Shown here one piece after another: positions 1-18,038 of a DNA stretch of 64,000 bases. The first letter of the stretch is position 1. Each line of letters opens with the position of its first letter. The position numbers and the translations under genes were made by a program. Origin of the DNA: Helicostylum pulchrum. Its lineage: Eukaryota > Mucoromycota > Mucoromycetes > Mucorales > Mucoraceae. Under the pieces are notes generated by a model. The model was given only the letters and a program-made list of their open reading frames with translations, did not search any database and was not told the DNA's origin. Location: positions 124,001 to 188,000 of the forward strand of contig JAIXMO010000050.1 of the NCBI GenBank assembly GCA_025677825.1, read 5' to 3'.

Positions 1-85
1 AAAATACCTGCCGAGTGAAAAAAAAAACCTGTCCTTTTTTTCTTTTTCTCTCTCTCTCATTGTTTAAATAAAAGCCTTACACTAA

Positions 86-655
86 ATGTCTGTCAAACTC
101 TACAGTTACGAAGAAATTGCCAAGCACAACACCAGATCTGATCTTTGGATGGTCATTGACGGTAAGGTTTATGATATTACTCCTTTCACTGACGAGGTAT
201 GTTTTCTTTTAAAAAGTTACTGGGTCATCAACTAATATAAAATTTATTTTTTATAGCATCCTGGTGGAGAGGAAGTTTTGATTGATGAAGGAGCTAAGGA
301 TGCATCTACTGCTTTTGATGATGTTGGACATTCTGAAGATGCTCGTGCCATGCTTGCTCAATATTATGTTGGTGATGTTGACAGCGCTGTAAGTACTTTT
401 ATATATATATATATATATTTAATATATTTAGTATACTTATATCACTGTTTAGTCCAAGCCAGTTAAGGTCGTTAGACAAGATGAAGTTATTAGTGAAGGA
501 CCCAAGGGAAAGTAAGTATTACATACGGATAAAAAAAAGAGAGATAAAAAGGGTAACAGAAACTGATTCCATTTTGTTATTGTTGTAGTCCTCTTCGTAT
601 CATTGCCCCTATGCTCTTACTCGCTGCCTATTTATACTATACTTATTTCCTTTAA
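86..655 (+). CDS. CYB5: cytochrome b5, tail-anchored
   Basis: Four exons (86-196, 257-388, 453-511, 589-655) give a 122-residue protein, the usual size for microsomal cytochrome b5. The N-terminal heme domain shows the HPGGEE motif at residues 38-43, whose His is the first axial heme ligand; the second is the His in DDVGHSEDA near residue 60. The last 20 or so residues ([19 protein letters not shown]) form one hydrophobic segment ending at the C-terminus, typical of an ER tail anchor. By family knowledge it passes electrons to desaturases, sterol enzymes or P450s. All introns are 60-80 nt with GT-AG ends, and the exon phases agree. The ATG lies only 85 nt from the window edge, so the promoter is not visible. 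Confidence 0.95.
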
Positions 656-3620
656 ATTCAACCGTTACAAAATACCTATAATATCAAATAGACAACACTT
701 TTATTTATTTTCGGTTTTTTTTTTCCGTTTTCCAAAAAAAATACATTATATTTTTTTTAAAAAAGTAAATAACATTTTCAGTCTATAAGTATGTTATGGT
801 TACAAAGGGTTTGAAATAAAACCATCTACTATTTAATAATAATAATAAACAGGAAGAAGGTTTTCTTGGGTATAAAGAAAATGATATTGAGTATCGCCCC
901 AGTTTCTGGGTGTTTCTTTACTTGAATCAAAAACAATATTGCGGACACTGAAACCGCATTGCTATTGCCCGTGGGTGCAAACCATGATTTGATCTGGAGA
1001 TGTAAATCAAGATCAAACAAATATGCATGGTGATATGAGGGGACACCTATTTTTGGAAAGAATTATTAATAAAAATTACCCTTTTATTTGTGCAAAACCT
1101 TTGAGTGCAGTGAGCACAACACCATATTCTATTCAATGGTGATTCTTTTTTTCATGTCCTGTTGAGACTTTAAGCGCTGTAAAGTAGATATTGCTATGAA
1201 AGCCGATAAATACATGATTTCTACCAGAATCAACTACTTAATGGTGTCAAGTAATTATCAATAGCAAAGGAGACCTATTGTTGATCCAGCGAAAAATAGG
1301 AAATTGTGATTAATTTTGTATCCTATCATCTTATCAGGTAACAACATATATCTTTTAGAAGAATGTACTGCGTATCTATCGTAGTCAGCGGTTGGAGTGT
1401 CTAACGACGGTTTCCAAAATATAGACGGGAAACGACTGACAACTTATCTCCAGTAGAGTATCCATATCACCTAGGTCTAATAAACGAACACTAGTGAATA
1501 ACCTGAAAGAAGTTTTTTTTTGGTTTGTTTATAGCAGATGAGAAATAAACGCTGCTTTTTTTCTTGAATGATTCACACCTAAAAATACGCGAGAGATAGT
1601 AAAAATTGAAAAGAAGTTCTTTTTTTCTGGTTTATATAAACATACGGGAAGTAACGAAAAAAAAGCCGTTTCTTCCCAGATAGGCAGTAGTTCTTAAACC
1701 CCAAATCAATTGTATTTCGAAATCAATCAATTTAATAAATGTATTTTATCCATTTATTTCGATTTAGTGCGGCCAGATAGTAATAAGTTAATCCAGATTG
1801 CCTTTTTTTTTTAAAAAAAAAGCTTATTATTACTAAAGGCATCTCTTCCAAGACGGCCAAGAAGAAGAGACACTTAAGAGGGCGAAGAAGATACCTTGTA
1901 AGTTTATAATTTTTCAATTGCATACTCAGTCTTGCTTCTTATTGCAATAGTATATTTTAAAGCTAATGCTCAACTCTTTTCCGAAAGTGACAAATAAAGG
2001 TGTAGAACATATAAAAGACGTCAATTTTTACATTTCTTATTTCGAGTCTAGGTAAACCTTATTTAAATATACTAACATTGCGATAAGTATTTTTAAACAA
2101 GGTTTTTCTTTTTTGAGTATTTACAAAACAAGTTTATTTACCGTAAATTAAAAAAGTACACGAGATTACATATTTGATAAACAAAACGTATATAATATAT
2201 ATATATAAAAAAAAACATAGTAGGAGTACAATTTATTTGCCAAAGACGTGTAAGGGTTATAAAAAGTGAATTTTGCGTAGGAGACAACTCTCTTTTAATG
2301 CAATAAAAAACTCTATGAATGGGTAGTTCTGCATATATATTTCCATTTCATCTTACTAACCGTTTATGTTCAAGGTTTGTCTGTATATTTAATACAGTAA
2401 AAGAATCAAGTACTTTAAGAAAATCCTTCAACGTGATATAAATAACACTGCTGCTTAAAAAAGGGGGTTTTGTGTAATACAAAATAAAGCAAATTCTACG
2501 AGGTACGATATTCGGGAAACTTGATATAAAAAGTAAATAACTAGGAAGGTAGTACTAATCTTGCAAAAAAAATGGGAGACTAAACTTTAGTTATTGAGGC
2601 TCACTTGCAGTTACCCAAACTGGAATTGTTGTTTATGAATTAGAATAATATCCCGTTATTTATTGATGTGATTAATAAAACAAACTAATTTTTACAAGCA
2701 AACTTTTTTAATCTTATAATCTTACTTATTTCGAGATCAAGTCTTTAGACATTCCTTTATACTTGCAATAAAATTCTTAATTCATTCTTTTTCGTTTCCT
2801 AAATTTAGTAAACATTTTCTGTTTGAGATAATACGAAAACGGTTTTGCATGATATGATTGGATACCTTTACTATCTACACTTTACCGCAGGCGATTACGA
2901 TGCATTAGAATCAAGGGCTCCGATGCCAATTTTTGTGTGCATACAAAAAATAAAATAAAAGCTGTGTCTATCGATAATGAGAGTTAATATCAGGTGCTAA
3001 AGTTTAATCAATATACATTCAGAGTCCCCAACACGTAAAAAGAAAAAGAAAAAAAAGTGTTAGAATAAAAACTATAGGATACAGCTGCATAAGTCTATCA
3101 TTTTTTATTTTATTTTTGGAGAAAAGCGGTTATCTTCGATCTTCCGTTAGCATATACATACAGTGATAGTATAAATACCTTTTTTTTTAGTGCGACACGT
3201 AATGTTGGTTATATATGCAACAAGCGTCGAAATATAAAAAAAAAAGGTCTCAATCTATAATTAAATTATTTCTTTACATTACAAATCTGGGTATTATATA
3301 ATATTTTTTTTTATAGCAATTTGTTTTATTGTACCGTAATGGGGGAGGGGGAGGGGGAAAGATATTTAATGAGAATATGAGTGACAGGTTAATATAAATA
3401 GAGAGTGAGTGAGAGTGAGAGAAAGGGTAATGACAGTATATACGGTATATACGGAGAAAGGGAATATGACAAGAGGCAAGTAAGTGTATCTTTTTGTTGT
3501 TGATGTTTTTTTGTGTGTTTTTTAATTGACAAATCTAATTTTACAAAATTTTTTTTCTTCCTTGTTGAACCAGCATTTTTCTTTTTTAGAGAGAAGAGAA
3601 AGAGAAAAAGGAAAAAGTAC
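656..3620. other. long gene-poor AT-rich interval
   Basis: No reading frame here has the composition, length or splice signals of a real gene. There are many homopolymer A and T runs and a short (TA)n tract near 2190. A purine-rich block with three G5 runs lies at 3341-3357. A degenerate segment at about 1365-1450 resembles one near 11765-11850, so part of the interval may be old repeat sequence. The 3' ends of cytochrome b5 and of the minus-strand secreted gene face into it from both sides. Confidence 0.6.
3341..3357 (+). repeat. G5 tract triplet (possible G-quadruplex)
   Basis: Three runs of five G are separated by single A residues, in an otherwise AT-rich context. A matching C-rich double run occurs at 4378-4388 on the other side of the secreted gene. 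Confidence 0.6.
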
Positions 3621-4099
3621 TTAAACAAAATCCCAATTAATTGAGCAAACACCTAGATCTAAGCTTCCGCAAACCAGTTCAAACACTAGCAAATATAATG
3701 AATAAAAGAGATAAATACTAAAAAAAAAAAAAACTTACGAGAAGCAGACATATCCAAACAGCCGTGAGAGCAACCAGGACAGGTGTCAACGACGTCAGCT
3801 TCAATATCTTTACCATTGGGACCATTGATTTTGACTTTTTGGTTACACTTGGGGTTTTTATTTGGGTTTGCACCGTTGTCCATCTGACCGTGATTGACAG
3901 CTACAACATGATCGCTGTTGCTACTTTGAATACCGCAAGATCCGACACCAGCCTCAACATCATAATAAGTTGCTTTACCAAGAATTTCAAATAATTTACC
4001 AGTAGCAGCCTTTACAAGATCCAATGGACGTGCTTCAGTATGTTGAATAAAAGAGATGGAACAGATAAAGAGTAATACAAGGAAAAGGATTTTATTCAT
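3621..4099 (-). CDS. secreted double-psi beta-barrel (RlpA/expansin-like) protein
   Basis: Two exons on the minus strand (4099-3739 and 3685-3621) join in phase 1 to give 141 residues. MNKILFLVLLFICSISFIQ is a clear signal peptide, which is why the ATG at 4099 was chosen over an in-frame ATG at 4162. The mature part has GKATYYDVEAGVGSCG, then VVDTCPGCSHGCLDMS, and the second exon supplies LFELVC...LGVCSINWDF. This is the order of a double-psi beta-barrel: entry strand, the D-T-C-x-x-C core, then the closing G-V-x-x-I-x-W strand. Small secreted proteins of this fold in fungi are expansin-like or Barwin-related and act at the cell wall; catalytic activity cannot be judged here. Without exon 2 the barrel would lack its closing strand, which supports the splice model. 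Confidence 0.82.
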
Positions 4100-5215
4100 T
4101 TTTATTTTATACGTATATATTTTACAAAAGAAAGATAAAGAAGAAGAATGAGAAAATATCACTGCTATTTATATTTGTACAAAAAAGAGTTTTTATATAA
4201 ATTGCATTACTCCCTACATGACAAACTTTTTTTTTTTTTTTTACAACAAAACGCTAGTTGTATAAAACAACGAAATCTTATTAGATGATATAAATTTGAT
4301 TTGATTTGCTTCGCATAACCCCTTTTCATGCTCCTAATACATCAAGTCCTAAAAGAGTCTATTCATACACACTCACTCCCCCTCCCCCTTTATTTTTTCT
4401 TTTTGCTTAAGGGGATTCCTTTTGTTTATTCTACTACAAAAAAAAAAAAAAAAAAAGCTACACATTTGCCTTTTAATAATATCTTGTCCGAAAAAAAAAA
4501 AAAGTGGCGCATTTTTCTTTATAGATTGTAGAATAGACCATGAAAAACTTGTAAATTAAATAATTCAATCTCAATATGTTGTCTTGTAACATTCACAACA
4601 GTTAGTATCGTGAGGGGGCGAAACATCTTTTTGCTACAAAGAAAAACGAATACAAAGGAGTTCAAAAAAACAAGAAAAGTCTTTTTTAGCTCAAGTCGTT
4701 ATCCCTATTACTACTACTAAATGTACAGATCCCTTTTTCATGTTTTGCAGTGCAAAGACTAGTTAAATATCTACCACTAAACATTCTTCTATTTTTATCA
4801 GAAACAATCCCGTCTCTCATCAAACAATAAATGTCTCTTTTATTGTTACCTATTACAAAAGGAGAATGACAGAATAGCAACAACATGTTTCAATTAATGT
4901 GTTTGTAGAATGATAGGTATTATGCACCTTTTTTTCTTTTTTAGTTCAGTGACGAAATAAAATAAAATGTAGAGTCCTTTTTAATTCATCTAATGCCTTT
5001 TTCATTATCAATTTTATTAGCTTGTTTCATAACCATGAAAATCTTGTATTAAAAAGAAAGGGTGGCCATACACACATGGAATTCTAAAGTGTGAGGTTCT
5101 TTTTTTTTTCTATACGCACGAATTGAACAGGGTCTAAACCGGGTCATTTATCTTTTAGTAGTAGTGCATACAGAAAATACATCCTTTTTATTGTATACAA
5201 GTTTTATTTGATAAC
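4100..5215. other. intergenic: upstream of secreted gene, downstream of MED15
   Basis: No gene was seen. The part next to 4100 should hold the minus-strand promoter of the secreted barrel gene; TATA-like AT tracts are abundant, so none can be singled out. Poly-A runs occur at 4440-4456 and 4490-4503, and two C5 runs at 4378-4388. The part near 5215 is the 3' flank of MED15. Confidence 0.6.
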
Positions 5216-9561
<4,346 letters not shown>

Positions 9562-9725
9562 ATTGTTTTCACAAATAAGTAAAAAACAAACAAAAGAAAA
9601 AGGGCCAGGCCAAAAAAAGGGATTTTTTTTTCTTGCAAATGTATGGAAAGAGAAGATAAAAGTAGTTTTTTTTTTCTGTGGAGGGACTTTAAATACACTG
9701 TGACATCAATTTGTGTTTTTTTAAC

Positions 9726-10578
9726 ATGTTTGACATTGCCGATTTCGACGTTAGTCTAGATATCGACGATATCGCCTCCTCGGACTGTAGTTCGTATTGT
9801 CACTATAAAAAAACGTGTATATGTATTTACTAATTTTTTTTCAGCAGTTACGTTAGACTTTGCCGATTATGTCGAAAAATATATAGGTGCAAATTCCATT
9901 AGCGAAAAACTTGAACTCCATTTTAACCGTGAAATTATCCAAAACGATAAAAAAAACCCCCCTTTTGTGTAAAGTTTGAAGAGTGTAGAATCACCAACCC
10001 ATCCTTACATATGTATGCAGATGTTTTTATCAGCGGTTAACTACGACTGTGTCAATCTTGGACCATTCTCCTTTAACAGTTTTTTTTTTACTCCTTCATA
10101 CAACAAAACTTTCGACCAAAAGGAATACGGAAATGTTGTTTTTGAGGAAGGGAGCCTTCAGGACATCCCATATACATTATGCATTCAACACAACCAAAAG
10201 ACTCTCCATTTTTGGAGCCTGACATACAAAAAAGTTTATAAACAAACTCTTGTTGCCCCAGCTATACGCCAAGTTTGTGATATGTACTACTTTTTACCTG
10301 AGAGTTACAATCATTGTGTCTCTAATGGAATACACTTTTCATCTTTCAGGTGTTTAACTGGTAGAACTGCAAACGAAGTTGTAGCGATAATGCGTAGAGA
10401 AATGTAACCAGAGGAATTCTCAGAACTTCGAGATTTTGTATTCAAAACAGCCTCTTGTAGATTCAGACAAGTATTGACCAGCCCCGACTGCGAGTCTATC
10501 TTTAATGACACCATAAATTGGGTTTCGAGTGATGAAGAAGATACCTTTGTAGATATCTCAATTGCGATACAATCTTAA
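9726..10578 (+). pseudogene. unidentified gene with two in-frame stops
   Basis: An exon at 9726-9786 starting MFDIADFDVSLDIDDIASSD joins across a GT-AG intron (acceptor after TTTTTTTTCAG at 9844) to one long frame ending at 10578. The joined frame would cover 264 positions but is broken by TAA at 9970-9972 and TAA at 10405-10407. The peptide looks coding on both sides of each stop, for example YTLCIQHNQKTLHFWSLTYK before the second and PEEFSELRDFVFKTASCRF after it. I do not recognise the family. It lies next to a Tc1/mariner fragment, so a transposon-carried or host relic are both possible. Confidence 0.45.
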
Positions 10579-11008
10579 AGTAAAGGCAGTGTTTTATTTT
10601 TAAGAAATAGTAAGAAAGAAGAGTTTGTGGAAACGTTCTCTCAAAGTGAAAAACAAAAAACAAGCTGTATGCCATATGCTTCGTCATCTCTTCTCAGCGG
10701 CATGTCAGCCAAAATATACGCAGAATCGAAAAAATACCTTGTCAATTAACATGTTATAGTGATATGAAATATGCCTTCGAATACAGAGATTTCTATGCCG
10801 GGAAAAAAATAATCTATGATGGTAAACGTTGGACGCCTGCCACGTTATACGAAAAGAAAAATAGTTAAATAAAAACTTTAAACGTAAAAGACTGTTATAC
10901 ACTCCTCCACGCAGAAATACTGTGACACATTTCCAGTCAGCCAAAATTTCAAATAACACCCTTTTTTCTTTTCTTCATTTTTATTCACATTTCGAAAAGT
11001 AATCTATA
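10579..11008. other. relic sequence between unknown pseudogene and transposase fragment
   Basis: A 34-codon frame at 10764-10868 (MKYAFEYRDFYAGKKII, then YDGKRWTPATLY) has protein-like composition but no partner exon that I can place. It may be a further scrap of the upstream pseudogene. Nothing else was recognised. Confidence 0.3.
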
Positions 11009-11362
11009 ATGCCACTTTCAGACTTAACAAACAAGGTCGATAAGAGAGGAAAAGACCTTTTAGGTTTCCCCTGTGGAGTCATTTGCGGTCTTTCTCAGCA
11101 TGAAAACTGGAATAGTACCGACATTAGCAAAGAATTTGGTATCCCAAGGACAACCGTTGTTACAGTCGTAAAAAAGTCTGCAAATGAAGGTCTGATTTCT
11201 GCCAAACCTCGACCAGGATCTGCAAAAGTATTGACCGAAAGAGACGAACGCCGTTTAAGTCTTTCAGTCCGAAGAGAGGCTTTCGAACCGTTAGGCATTC
11301 ATCAGACAAGGCTCATATACTTATTAGAATTCTCAATCAACTCATCACAAATCAAAGGATAA
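11009..11362 (+). mobile_element. Tc1/mariner-type transposase, N-terminal fragment
   Basis: A 117-residue frame starts MPLSDLTNKVDKRGKDLLG and contains a paired helix-turn-helix region. Its first part is STDISKEFGIPRTTVVTVVK. A KPRPGSAKVLTERDERRL linker then leads to the second HTH. This order (HTH, PRPG-type linker, LTERDERRL) is that of Tc1/mariner transposases in mucoralean genomes. The frame ends in the second HTH, and no DDE catalytic core is visible in the next 2 kb, so this is a truncated, dead copy. No terminal inverted repeats were recognised. Confidence 0.65.
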
Positions 11363-12598
11363 TCAAGATTATTGTTGATTTCATTATCATTCGATGATGA
11401 TACCACTATAAGTGCTGCCCGAAGAGAGTAAGGAGTATTAATAACATGGGTAGCAAGGAAGATATTCCGATCAATTCCTTAATTTTCTGTGTTCATTATT
11501 TCACTACGCGAGCGTAAAATAAGGATTGCTATTTTGATTGCTTGAGAACAGCCCTCTAAAATGTCACATAATTGCTTTTTGTCTCATTATAATCCAGACG
11601 CACCCTAATGTCCTCTCACCTTAATTATAGGGTTTATTATTTTTTATTGTTATTATCATTTTTATTGTTTTTATTGTTGTTATTGTTGAAATATTCTAGT
11701 AATTAATTAGATCATTGATAAAGAAAAACTCGTATACTTTTCATGACAATATACGCCATTATATTCCTGTAGTGGGTATCTATTGTAGTCAAAATGTTAG
11801 TGTGTCTAACAATATTTTTCAAGACAATAGGGGTGAAGCTGATAACGGTCTGCAAAGGTAATATTTAATAATTCGTGTACACTAAAATACTTTATTAATT
11901 TTTTTTTAAACTTAGATATACATATCAAACTTTAAATGCAGACCATTGAAGTATTGTTGCCTGTTTCAGTCGACGTACTTCAACGCATGTATACTTACTC
12001 AGCGAATTATTCCGGCCGCAGTTATCGCTCGCCCTACCCGAGAAGCACTTCGCGGTAAGCTCTCATTATTCGTTTCATTCTTTCATATGCTAACCTTCTA
12101 CTTTTTTTATTTCTTTTATTTACTTCATTCTGTCTCTTCATTCTGTCTACCTCTTCGCTCTGACCCTTTGGCTGTTTTTATTACCAATTGTAAGTTTTCA
12201 TATTTACTTTCTAATTGATTTTTTACTAACTTTCCTTTGTTTTATTTTAATAAAAGTGTATTATACAGAGAGAAAATAATACTTTAATAATTTGATACTA
12301 ACTTGAATTATAAATAGAGATACCTTCCGGACAGACTACCTGAATGCAAACGAGGAACATATACCTTTAGGGTAAAGTTTCTTATTGCGGCTAGTGAATT
12401 GAACGAGGAGTTTATTACAACAATTAGATCGAAAATTTTGTAAGTATCTTGGTATTACGTTATACAAATAAACTATTCACAGGCGATGCATTGAAAAACA
12501 TTTTTTTGTTGCTATTGACTGTTATCAACGTTCGAGTTTTTAATTGCCTGCTGCAACAATTTAAAAAGCCAACGCACTACTAGATTATCTAGTGGCTT
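11363..12598. other. AT-rich relic region
   Basis: It contains a simple TTATTGTT-type tract at about 11637-11690 and a degenerate copy (about 11765-11850) of the repeat near 1365-1450. Possible exon scraps occur at 11936-12055 (MQTIEVLLPVSVDVLQRMYT..., followed by GTAAGC) and 12320-12436 (CKRGTYTFRVKFLIAASELN..., followed by GTAAGT). These could not be joined into one open frame and no family was recognised. Confidence 0.35.
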
Positions 12599-12853
12599 AT
12601 CAGTTTTAGCGTATTTACTTTCCTCTCTAATCTTGTCTCTAGGCTCAACAATGCCCTGTATAGAGAATTATATCGCAGAAAAGAGATGTAATACAAACAC
12701 TTTGTGTTTATTCCAGGTGCATTTAAACTTGTTAGAAATAACCTTCTGTTCAGTAATACTTTTGAGGTAAAAATACTCAAAGAATATTTTGATGAGGTAG
12801 TAGATGTTTCTGCAATGGTAGAAAAAACCCGAACTTTGACTATAATCGAGTAA
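12599..12853 (+). pseudogene. unidentified coding remnant with one in-frame stop
   Basis: The frame from 12599 to 12853 reads protein-like on both sides of a single TAA at 12689-12691: VSRLNNALYRELYRRKEM before it and FKLVRNNLLFSNTFEVKILK after it. A possible splice acceptor (TTTATTCCAG) follows the stop, so an intron cannot be excluded. The family is unknown and it may belong with the scraps upstream. Confidence 0.3.
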
Positions 12854-13134
12854 ATTGCTTGCGAGTATACGGTAGTAGCTAAACAAAATTGACGCAAGAG
12901 CTATTTGCGTCTTGGTTTTTCTTGACTTGACTTGCTTACCGTGAAAAAAAAAGCATTGTCAAATAAGAAAAAGATAACTAGAATAAAATGATGTTTATGT
13001 ATTTGAGGGAAGTTATAAGGATAGAGAAAAACAATTAAGCGCATGAAAAAGAAATAAATTTTGCTTTTAAGCAATGATTTTATTATTTATTGTGTTCAAC
13101 AGGAAAAAAAAAAGCTTGTATCGGAAGCAGTAGG

Positions 13135-13179
13135 TACTCACATAGTAGGCACTCTCATAGTAGGCACTCTCATAGTAGG
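13135..13179 (+). repeat. 3 x 15-bp tandem repeat
   Basis: The unit CACTCTCATAGTAGG is present twice exactly and once as TACTCACATAGTAGG, head to tail. Confidence 0.85.
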
Positions 13180-13956
13180 TGGTTGACCTCTTTTTACAAA
13201 ATTTTAATTAGGAAAGAAAAAATAGGAAATTTGTATAGACTCAGAGCATGTATCAATGGCTCTTCTTTTTGGTTTTTATACAAAAAGAGAGAGAGAGAGA
13301 GAGAGTGTGTGTGTGTGTGTGTGTGTATGTGATTAGTTATTATCAACATTGATAAAATGGATCGCTAATGGACGTCAAGTCTCCCTAACTTGTCATAAAC
13401 CTTTCTGTTAAAACATGATGACCTTTTTTTTTTACTTCTTATTTTAATTTCTTTCTTTTTTCTAGTTAAAAAAAAAAAGAATGTCAGTTATTAAATACCT
13501 TCTTTAGGGATCTGTATTCGTCTTTTTCTAGTTTTCAAGTACAATCGAAATAAAGTACGGGGTAAATTTTTTTTTGCATGAAACAGCTGAAAAGATTAAT
13601 AAGCAAGAAGGCGCCGAAGAAATGATTGCCGTTATAAGAAGAGTGGAGCCTTTTGTATCAGAAGATATAAAGAGCTCAATGAAAAGTGTTTAAAGGGATA
13701 TTATACATCTTACCCAAACGGACTATTATGTGTGCAAAGAGTTAAAAATCGACAAAGCCTCCTCAGGACAAACTTAAGTAAGAGGTAAAAGATCCTGGAG
13801 TAGTACAGTAGAAAACCCTATGTTGTAAAAAGTTAGAATATAGTCAAGAATCTGTAGTTTTCAGTTTTTTGGATTATAGTCAAGAAACTACAAGAACATG
13901 AGATTATATGTAATTAAGATAAGTAATTCATTGAATGACTCGCGTTTTTTTTTTAT

Positions 13957-14040
13957 GTCACACGCGTGACTGGAAATTGCCTTTTTGGGCTCTCGCGAAA
14001 TAAAGAGAGAATTTTTTTTTTCTTGATTTTTCAAACGCGT
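13957..14040 (+). promoter_or_regulatory. MCB (ACGCGT) and SCB-like elements upstream of MCM3
   Basis: ACGCGT occurs at 13962-13967, inside the inverted repeat GTCAC-ACGC-GTGAC, and again at 14035-14040. These are about 116 and 43 bases before the MCM3 ATG. CGCGAAA, an SCB-like core, lies at 13994-14000. In ascomycete yeasts such boxes are bound by MBF/SBF and drive G1/S expression of replication genes including MCMs. Their use here is inferred. Confidence 0.6.
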
Positions 14041-14077
14041 TTTATATTTTCGTTTTCTATTTAAAAAAAAAGAAAAC

Positions 14078-16743
<2,666 letters not shown>

Positions 16744-17269
16744 ATACATACGAACATACCTACACACACACACACATACACACACACACTCACACAAACA
16801 ATTATTATAAATACACATACACATTATAAATAGATTCGGTTCATCATTTGATATAATTATTTGTTAAAATAAAAATATGGTAACATTGTGCACCAATTTG
16901 CTGATTTATACATGTGTTTTTTTTACGGGTTTAATCATTAGAATAACGTTTGTTCATACTATGTACGTCTTGTATATCATTATTATTGCTGTATTGACTT
17001 AGTAAGTCATACTCAAATATTACCTTGCATAGCATAAAATGCCGAGGCTCTTGGAAACCCTTCAATTGAGGAAATACAGAGGTGCCGTGAACATGGTAGC
17101 AGAGGAGTACTAAATCCGTTTCATGTAACAATGTAATTGAGATTCAGGTTACACTGATTCTTACCTTTTTTTTAAAAGAGGAGACTCGCGCCTTTTTTCC
17201 TTCTTTTATATCTTGTCCTCTTTTTCTTTTTTCTTTTTTTCCCCCTTCATTGACGACATTACTTGATTC
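16744..17269. other. intergenic between MCM3 and RhoGAP gene
   Basis: A CA-rich microsatellite lies just after the MCM3 stop (about 16755-16800). The region before 17270 is T-rich (TTTTCTTTTTTCTTTTTTTC), as is usual for promoters in this window. No gene was seen. Confidence 0.6.
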
Positions 17270-17989
17270 ATGAATACAACGCAAAAGAAAGCCAAGTCAA
17301 AACCTTTATCAAATCCTATTGTAAAAGAACAAGTAAAATATAACCATTTTTTTTTTTTTATAATTATTATTCTGGTAACTTATATACGTTGTCATAGATT
17401 GTTCTATCAGCGGCAGATAAGGCTGTACGAGATTTGGTATGCGCGCCTTCTAAAGAAGTTGAGTCGATAGCACAGTATTTGATTATTAAAGATACTAGTT
17501 ATATCATTGAATATATGAAACAAAAGTAAGTTATAATAAAATATGAAACAATCAAACAAACAAAAAAATAACATTTATTACTAGATTAATCTTGGAAAGA
17601 AGACATTTGGAAGAGCATAAAGCCATAAATAACGATTTATTCAAAGCTTGTGGCTCAAAAGAAATGAATGGGCTTCAAAAACATTTTATGGAATATGTTG
17701 GTTTAACCGATAGTTTAAAACCACACAGAGAGAATCATATTGAAATTCTTGATTTGCAACTGAAAGAACTGATGAAATTTCATGTAATTTCTATACACAT
17801 ATATAAAAGGGCTTCCTTAAATTAAATAGCTTTCTTTTTTTTTTTAAAAAAAACAGGCTGAACAAGAAAAAGCTTACGAAAAAAACAAGAATTGGATGTT
17901 TCAATCCAATCAAGAATACTTGAGCGCTAGATTTAAAAAGTTACCAACTGTAAATTCAATTGTATTACCATTGTATAACATTAAATTTA

Positions 17990-18038
<49 letters not shown>

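Larger units (their letters stand above)
12854..14077. other. intergenic with microsatellites and MCM3 5' flank
   Basis: Three 15-bp repeats lie at 13135-13179 and a (GA)n(GT)n tract at about 13286-13327. A protein-like scrap at about 13580-13690 (INKQEGAEEMIAVIRRVEPF...) ends in a stop. The last 150 bases hold the MCB/SCB-like elements of MCM3. Confidence 0.5.

Noticed and set aside
829..1020. 63-residue minus-strand frame after cytochrome b5
   Set aside because: No homology signal or gene structure; expected by chance in this composition.
4099..4162. Upstream in-frame ATG for the secreted barrel protein
   Set aside because: It would place 21 polar and aromatic residues before a well-formed signal peptide.
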